NCBI GenBank assembly: GCA_002104935.1
Contig: MCGT01000004.1
Span: 868,001-932,000, forward strand
DNA from: Hesseltinella vesiculosa
Taxonomy: Eukaryota > Mucoromycota > Mucoromycetes > Mucorales > Cunninghamellaceae
Length of the DNA stretch: 64,000 bases
Reading direction: 5' to 3'
Made by a program: the position numbers and the translations under genes. Numbering within the stretch: the stretch's first letter is position 1; the number at the start of each line of letters is the position of its first letter. Below the pieces are notes generated by a model. That model was not told where the DNA came from. It searched no databases and was given only the letters and a program-made list of their open reading frames with translations. Of the stretch, positions 57,006 through 64,000 are shown in pieces.

Positions 57006-58207
57006 ATGCGTTTGACAACTGTTTTTTCTGTGACCACGCTTCTCCTTGGCTCAGCCTCAGCTTGGAACTTAACTGACACTTACCAGGGCAGCACTTTTTT
57101 TGATGGGTTCAACTTTTCCAACATCACCGACCCCACCAAGGGCACAGTGCAATACGTTGATCGTGCAACTGCTCAGTCGTCTGGTTTGATTTCCGTTAAA
57201 AATAATGTCATCACCATGAAGGTAACGAGGGGTGAAAAGGAGATCACGCTTTTTTTTTCGGCTTGTGAAGCTGTTTGAGCAGCAGGTTTATTTATAGCTA
57301 TCTGGCTGTTTATTAATTGCTAATAGGCCGATGATACCAATGTCACGCCCAACGGCCGCCCTTCGATCCGCATTGCCAGCAAGAAAACTTACAACTCTGG
57401 CCTGTTCATTTTGGATCTCACGCATATGCCCACTGGCTGTGGTACCTGGCCTGCTTATTGGCTTGTCGGTCCTAAATGGCCAAATGGAGGTGAAATTGAC
57501 GTAAGCTTGTTTTATAATTATTACTTTATTGGAAGCATGTGAAGAGTCATTAGGCAAACAAAAAAAACAGGCACTGATCTTTTCATTAAACCATAATAAA
57601 ATAGATAATTGAAGGCGTCAATAACCAAACAAATAACCATATCACTCTTCACACAAGCGCCAACTGTCAAATGGACCCCACCTCTAGCAATGGTACTGGA
57701 AAATGGCTCACCAACAACTGCGCTGTCAATGCCACAGGACAATCCCCCAACGCTGGCTGTAGCGTCCAATCCTCCTCTGCTACTTCTTACGGCCGTGGGT
57801 TCAATTCCGCTCAAGGCGGTGTGTATGCTACGCAGTGGAAGGACACCACCGGCATCCAAGTTTGGTTCTTCCCTCGCCGCAGTATCCCTAGCGACATCAC
57901 GTCTGGCCATCCCAATCCCGCCTCCTGGGGCAAACCCACGGCTGATTTCCCTTTTAGCAAATGCAGCAGCAACCACTTCTCCAACTTAGCCATCACCTTC
58001 GACTTGGTACGTGTCGTATTTTTAACCTCACCAGCCCACTGATGGTTTTTTTTTTTTTTTCTTCAGGACTTCTGTGGGGTCTGGGCGGGTGCCGTTTACA
58101 AAAGCCAATTCCACTGCCCTGGCACTTGCTCTGATTATGTTATCAACCAACCCAAAGCGTTCTCGGAAGCTTACTGGAACATCAACTCTCTCAAGGTGTA
58201 TCAATAA
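57006..58207 (+). CDS. Secreted GH16 family glycoside hydrolase (beta-glucanase-type)
   Basis: GH16 enzymes cut or transfer beta-1,3/1,4-glucans and remodel fungal walls. The start at 57006 gives [19 protein letters not shown], a clear signal peptide, then [18 protein letters not shown]. Four exons encode about 315 residues. The core has [31 protein letters not shown] and the catalytic motif EIDIIE, with nucleophile and acid/base Glu on separate exons (57500/57605). Later segments are [28 protein letters not shown] and [16 protein letters not shown]. Several Cys residues ([21 protein letters not shown]) suggest disulphides. The end at 58207 gives INSLKVYQ, the usual last strand. No GPI signal is visible, so the enzyme is probably freely secreted. 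Confidence 0.92.
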
Positions 58208-59731
58208 TCATTAAGCCTCTGTTTCTACTGTACTATCCATTGAAAAATTTGCAAGCAAGACTGCACGGCGCAATCAATAAACGGCGGAAACTCCGCCCTT
58301 TCAAAAATGGAAGAAAGGGTTTTATTTTTTTTTTTCTCCTTGCACCATGGAACTGGACATTTTTATATCTTGCGCATCAAATGCAGAGCTTTCACATGGG
58401 CTCTGACTCTGTAAAGTTGGCATTTTCGTTGACGGCCGATCAAAAAACAGCTGCCCTGTCGACCAGGTATTCCGACTCTGGTGCCAAAAAAACGTTGGCA
58501 TGGCTTGCACTCGTAAGCCCAAATGCCATATTGAACAAGATATAGATCATCATCCAACGTGCCTACGATTCTTCAAGTAGAGCTATTCACTCTCCTTTAG
58601 GAGCTAGCGGCTTTACCTCAAGGCTCTTTTCAGCAAATTGCGCTCGTGTAGCGTCGTACGCATGACTCAAGGAGCAAACTGTGCTTGTCGGCTATATTAT
58701 GGCTGTGCAGTAATAGAAGGGCTGGACTTTGTATGGAAATTAGACGTCAAGGTCACTTGCATGTGCACTGATCCTGTCAATGGCAATGGGCCGACTTTCG
58801 CCTTTAGATTTTTTGACGACGCCACTGTCCATCCATTTGTCATCAATCCCTGGTCAACAAAGAGACCGCGACGGCCCAGGAAACAAACGCCTCATTTGAT
58901 TCATGGCCCCCAGTTTTTTTTTTTTTTTTTTTTGTGATCTGCCTTGTTTCTTGTGCGATGACACTTCCGAGGAACAAAGCATTTCATGGATTTTCATTCC
59001 CTTGCCTTCCTAGGAAGTATGCTAATCAGTGATCGGATGGGATTGGAAAAAGATCACCCGAAAAAAAGGTTTTGTTTGCTCATGCTTCCTGAAACGCCTC
59101 AACATCGGCAAGGCAAATTTAAAAAATGCACCGCCATCCCGGGGTTGACCGTGTTGCTTTTTAATGATTTGGTTACAGTATCAGAGATGAGTTGAACAGT
59201 TTTTAATCTTGCACTTAGTGCTGGCTGAGGGCGAAAGGTGGTTGGCCCTGTGTTTGTGAGGCATGACAATCGCCCACCAATGAAATTGGATGGGGTCCCT
59301 GGATTTTTTTTTTTGTTTGAGTGATTGAAGCTTTCCAAATTTGGTTACAGGGGGATATCTTTTCCCCGGTGGAAAGCTACACAAGGTGAGTCAATAGAGG
59401 TTTGCCTGGAACGCTGGGTAGTTTGACGTAAAGACAGAAGAAGAGGAAGAGTCAAATGCTGATGGAGTCATGAATGTATTATATTCAGCAGATATTGATG
59501 TGGTTGATCGTTTTTGATCTGATTTGTGCTGGTGCCTGGAAAATCCAAACATGAAAAATGGTAGGAATGGCGCCGCTCTCGGAGTAGAAGTTTTTTTTTT
59601 CTATTTAAATAAGCGGATTTACTCTATTTCTCAACCTTTTTTCTCATTCATCTCACTGATTTGCATATCCTACTTAAAAAAACAACCATATACCGTTCTA
59701 TGATCCGGTCACTAACTCACCAATAGCAGCC
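58208..59731. other. Intergenic region, 1.5 kb, no gene supported
   Basis: Short ORFs around 58240-58560 and 58640-58940 lack splice support and recognisable homology. The 5' part is GH16 3' flank, the 3' part MFS promoter with a TATTTAAATA motif near 59603. Confidence 0.45.
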
Positions 59732-61915
59732 ATGGAAGAACTCAGTCGACAAATCACAAGTCAATCCACCCACAGCATGCTCGTCACCACCCTCGACGGC
59801 GGCCGCCTTGTTTCTCATACGATGGACATTATCCACCATCATGACGACGACAGTGACGTGGAAGAAAGCACATCGACCAGCAACACTTGTAGCGAAGCTA
59901 TTGAAAAGGTGCCAACCGTCGCCTCCGAGACCACCATTAAGCAAATCGATGCCCCAAAACCAGTAGGCACTCCGCCTCCGTCACATTCTTTGTTCTCATG
60001 GTATGCTGGCGCTCAGGACCTGTCCTCAGATCCTCGCTCCTTCTCCACCTTTAAAAAAACGTGCATCTTGTTAATCGTGGCCCTTGCCGGATCTTCGTAA
60101 GGCTCTCCACTCCTTCTGCTGTCAGCTCAACCCGCCGTTCCTTTTTTAATCTAGATCCCCTTTGGCATCAACGATCTATGTAAGCTGACTGACCACGATG
60201 TCTATCAGCGCTGATCCTATTTTATTATTCACAGTACCCTTCACTTACCGTCATGCAAAAAGAATTTCATACCGATGATACCACCATGAATGCATCCAGT
60301 AAGCCATTATAAAAAAAAGATCAAAAAAAAAATAGCACTCATAGCCACGTGCCATTTTTTCCCCCTGCAGTTTCCATATTTACCTTTTTCACTGGTTTTT
60401 TTGTAAGTGATAAAGTCAGCGCGATCTCGGTTCCAACCTTTTTTTTTTTTTTTTTTTTTTTAGCCCTTGCTATGGGCATCCGCTGGCGACATCATTGGCA
60501 GGAGACGAATCTACTTGATTTCCTTTTGTATCTCGGTCATTGGTAGCGTATGCTGTGGGGTGTCGATCAACATCACCATGTTTATTATCTTCCGGGCCAT
60601 CAGTGCCATTGGATCCTCCTCCATCATGTCAATGGGCGCTGGCACCCTTGCTGATATCTTTGAAACACATGAGCGGGGACGCGCCTTTGCCTGGTAAGAA
60701 CAAAAAAAAAAAAGAGGGGTACTGGCATGACCTCACGACACACTTTTTCAAAGGTATACTTGTGGCCCTTTGTTGGGCCCTGCTCTTGGACCGATCATTG
60801 GTGGCTACCTTAATCAAGCCTTTGGCTGGCGCAGCACCTTTTATTTCTTGGCCATGTTCAACTTTTGCATCTGGATCGTCATCTTCTTGTTCTTACCCGA
60901 AACTTTCCGTACCAGCCTTCCTGTCGGCAATGAAAAGCAAACCAAGCCTCGGCCCAAGAAGCATTTCAACCCTTTGCAAGCACTGGACCTGCTACTGAAT
61001 CTCAACATCGTCTTGGCCGTTGCATTTGTGGGGGTCCTGTAAGAAACGAGAAACCCCTCTGACACTCGCTTATATCTCTTTCTCTTTCTAGCTTCTTTTT
61101 GCTCTACCTGGTCAACACTACATTTACGCGCACGTATTCGATTCAATATGGCTTTGACTCGGGCACGGTAGGGCTTTGCTATCTGCCGAATGCGATCGGA
61201 TGCATGATTGGTGGCATTGCAGGTAAAATGCTGCATGAAAAATCCGGGGCAAACGGAGGTGCTCAACCCTTTTTTTTTTTTTCGACATTTGAAAGGGGGT
61301 CGCGTGTCGGACGCTCGTTACAATCGGCAGGTGGCTAAACTGGGACGCCAGAGCGAGAATGGAGGCTTACAATCGAATGACACAGAGGTTGACGTGGAAC
61401 AGCTCGGTCAAGCCAAGGTCAAGCCATATCCAGAATTGCGCCTGGGGGGTGTTGTGTTCTATGGTGCGATTCTATTGCAACTACTGTCTATCACGGCGTA
61501 CGGCTGGTGTGTGGAGAAGAACGTGACGTGGGTGGCTGGCGTGGTGTGTCAATTCTTTGTAGGTCTTGCCTTGATGGTGCCCAATGTGGTTTTGTCCACT
61601 TACATGGTCGACTGCTACCGCAAGCGTGGTGCTTCGGTGACAGCTTGCAACAATTTTGTCCGATACATCATGGGAGGTAGGTCGAAGAGGGCCGACCAGG
61701 CGTCGATTCATTCTTTTACTGTCGTAGGCATTGGCTCTTTGGTGTCGTCCCCTATGCAACAAGGGATGGGCTCCGGCCCAATGTTCACATTTATAGGGCT
61801 GCTTCTAGCCTTGTTCGGTGCCAATTTGGTATTGATTCAATACAAAGGCAACAGCTGGCGAATTGCCAAGGAACAGAAAGAAACCAACGCCGACAAGCCG
61901 TCGGCCAGTGTTTAA
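59732..61915 (+). CDS. MFS transporter, DHA1 (drug:H+ antiporter) type
   Basis: This is a plasma-membrane proton antiporter of the 12-helix DHA1 group. The start at 59732 gives a polar N-terminal tail of about 100 residues before helix 1 (CILLIVALAGSSSPLASTIY). A 25-nt exon (60155-60179) carries part of helix 1. Motif A reads GDIIGRRRIY; motif C reads GPLLGPALGPIIGGYL. The central loop (ETFRTSLPVGNEKQTKPRPK) and a second loop (GGRVSDARYNRQVAKLGRQ) match the DHA1 group that includes Qdr/Dtr1 proteins. The last helices (IGSLVSSPMQQGMGSGPMFT; LLLALFGANLVLI) and a basic cytosolic tail end at 61915. The substrate cannot be told from sequence. It has about eight exons and 550-570 residues. Confidence 0.9.
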
Positions 61916-62169
61916 ATAGTCCATCCCGTTTCGCCCCTTGTTCATTGTCATTCTTTCTTTTCTAAAATAAATAAACATGCCTGCTGTCTGTTCAAGAGAA
62001 GAACACGTGACTCTAGCATGCGCATGATTCATCTGTGCAACTTTTGCGCAATGAGCGGGCGGGCCAGGCAAGCAGCCCTTCCCAAATTTGTGCTGCTTGG
62101 TTTCCCTCCTATTTTTTTCTTTTTCTTCTTCTTTTTTTTTTTTTCTTCACACTTTTGTTCTATTTATTA

Positions 62170-63947
62170 ATGGCCTTGGCAACTTTGAGAAAAATACAAC
62201 GGTGTTGTACGTGGACGCTCAATGCATCGCCTGTCATTTTACTTGCGTTGATTCTGTCCTGGGCCTTTTGGGCTTATTACTTTCGACTTTGCTTGGATTT
62301 GATTGCAAACGAACATATTGCGCAAGGTAAACATGGCCACCTCTTTTATTATTATTGTCAACCTGCCTAGTGCATTCACGACAGGCGTCATTGCTTTCCA
62401 CTTCTCGCATGTTTTTTTTAACTCATATCTCACTCTCTCCCTTCTCATCCCAGGCTGTTTGTATGGGCTCTTTTTTTTGCCATTGTTTGTCATGACGATA
62501 TGGTCTTATTGTAAAGTAACAAGGACTTCTCCTGGCACCACCGTCGAGGTAACCAAATACGTCGACCTCTTTTTTTTTTTTTTTTTTTTTTACCCCTTCT
62601 CTTCTCTCCCCTCGTCCCTTTGTCTCTCCTTTTTTTTCTTTAAAAAAAAGGGTAATATATCGAAAGATAGAAACTCACGTTGCGTTGTAGATTTTGAAGA
62701 AGCAGGATACACTCAATGATATCGAACAAGGATACCAAGATAGCGAATATGTTCAGCTGCTGCACCATGAAAACGAAGTGGCTGTGCTACCAATCGTGCA
62801 GGATCACCATGACAATGACCCAAATCCCACCCCAAGACTCAACATAGACAGTGATAAAATGCTGGACAGCAGCCATACCCCTCCCACCCTCCACACAGCC
62901 TCTTCGATCTCCACCCTTCAAACCTCGCCATCTACACGCATGCTACCGCCACCTTCTCCCATGACACCTGTGAGCATCACTGTCAAACGAGACGGCGCGC
63001 CACGCTTTTGTCAGAAATGTCAATTGATCAAGCATGACCGCTCCCATCACTGCCGTAGCTGCAAAAGGTAATAAGCAGAAAGAGGTCACTGTGCAGATCA
63101 AGACATCCCCTGGGTTGCTGATTCGTTTTGTTTCCTTTGTAGATGTGTGCTGAAGATGGACCAGTAAGTCTGACCAGGCAAAAGCGTAGATCAATAGGGG
63201 AGTGCTCAGCCATTTTTATTGGATTAGTCATTGTCCTTGGGTGAACAACTGCGTTGGCTTTTACAATTACAAATTCTTTTACCTGTTTATTGTGTACGGT
63301 GCACTGCTCTGTGTCTATACCCTGGCCACTACTTTGCCTCCCACCATTGCTATTTTGCAACAACCCATGGTAAACCTGAAAGCTGAAGAGAGAGATCGAC
63401 AGGGATGCGAGATGCTCATCTTTTTTTTTTTTTTTTTTTTTTGCGCAGGGGATTCTCAACATTGACTTCAACTATGTGTTTTTGGCCTTTACAGCCGGTG
63501 TATTTGCGTTGTTCCTTGTGCCTTTTAGTCTCTTCCATACCCGCCAGCTGTGCAAGAACCGCACCACGATTGAATTTTATGAAAAAGCCAACTTCAGACT
63601 AGGGCATGCCAGTCCATCCCGTACTCGGTCCGATATAATGCGCAGCAAATACTTCAATCCTTGGGATTTAGGAACTCGGTAAAACAGGGCATCTTTTTTT
63701 GCGAAGGTGAAGCTTACCCCCTCTTTTTTTTTTTAAACAGAGCCAACGTTGAACAAGTCTTGGGTAAGAACCCGTGGCAGTGGTTTCTTCCTATAGGGCA
63801 GCCGTAAGAGAATGATTCACATCCGCTGGGATGAAATGCATGACACCTCACCTTTCTTCTTTTCTTTCTAGCATGGGAAATGGCTGTCAATACCCATTAA
63901 GTACATACGCCTACAACACGTTGGCGATAGATGAAAACGAACATTAA
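62170..63947 (+). CDS. DHHC palmitoyltransferase (PFA3/ZDHHC-like)
   Basis: The enzyme attaches palmitate to cysteines of target proteins. The start at 62170 gives [20 protein letters not shown] and helix 1 ([18 protein letters not shown]). An intron then joins HIAQ to [20 protein letters not shown] (helix 2) and the TSPGTTVE segment. An unusually long Ser/Pro/Thr-rich insert (about 90 residues) follows. The zinc-finger core is [19 protein letters not shown], then [20 protein letters not shown], with all Cys and His present. Helices 3 and 4 follow ([34 protein letters not shown]), then the TTxE-like NRTTIEFYE motif and a C-terminal [12 protein letters not shown] segment. The first His codon of DHHC is split by an intron and KRCVLKMDH is carried mostly by a 21-nt exon (63143-63163). 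About 420 residues; the stop is at 63945-63947. Confidence 0.92.
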
Positions 63948-64000
63948 AACAAAGCGCTTGTAAATAAATCCGTCATGATCTTACCAAAAAAAAAAAAAGG

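Noticed and set aside
62326..62452. Extra coding in the first DHHC intron ([18 protein letters not shown] frame)
   Set aside because: Family members have only a short loop between helices 1 and 2. Splicing HIAQ to GCLYGLFF fits this, and the extra frame needs an unsupported start.

Overview
This 64 kb window looks like nuclear DNA of an early-diverging fungus, most likely a Mucoromycota mould. It holds about 25 protein genes on both strands, spaced 0.1-3 kb apart. They have many short introns (about 50-150 nt) with GT-AG ends, and several of their products are standard fungal proteins: Cdc24, ATP synthase beta, Mediator Med18, a DHHC acyltransferase and a GH16 wall enzyme. Runs of 10-28 A or T are very frequent, mostly inside introns and next to splice sites. 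The taxonomic call is an inference from gene content and architecture. I see no tRNA, rRNA, CRISPR array, viral gene or intact transposon.

Layout. 0-13 kb: N-terminal part of an RNF10/Mag2-type E3 ligase (runs off the left edge), a YSC84/SH3 protein, an ACAD10/11-like acyl-CoA dehydrogenase, a Lys/Asp-repeat GPI-type surface protein, a reticulon and a long-form tRNase Z. 14-28.6 kb: a triple-repeat paladin-like phosphatase, a coiled-coil protein with a C-terminal membrane segment, a CacyBP/SIP-like CS-domain protein, a large low-complexity protein, and ATP synthase beta carrying an apparent one-base frameshift. 28.8-38.3 kb: a double amidohydrolase with a membrane anchor, a CUE + PPxY protein, a secreted decapeptide-repeat protein, a FUN14 protein and an unknown protein. 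39.6-54 kb: an M20 peptidase, Med18, a small membrane protein, an NDP kinase fused to a very long acidic tail, and Cdc24. 54-64 kb: a 3 kb gene-free stretch with an inverted-repeat element, then a GH16 glycosidase, an MFS transporter and a DHHC palmitoyltransferase.

The genes do not form a cluster or one pathway. Loose themes are ubiquitin and protein quality control (RNF10-like, CUE/PPxY, CacyBP-like), polarity and cell surface (Cdc24, YSC84, GH16, the repeat proteins) and mitochondria (ATP2, FUN14, possibly dual-targeted tRNase Z). The most unusual items are a PAM2-like PABP-binding motif at the N-terminus of the RNF10 homologue, the NDP kinase-tail fusion, the decapeptide-repeat secreted protein, coding microexons of 14-25 nt, two GC-AG introns (one in frame and stop-free), and the inverted-repeat element near 54.7-55.1 kb. 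Exon structures were worked out by eye from splice signals and family homology; no search could be run.
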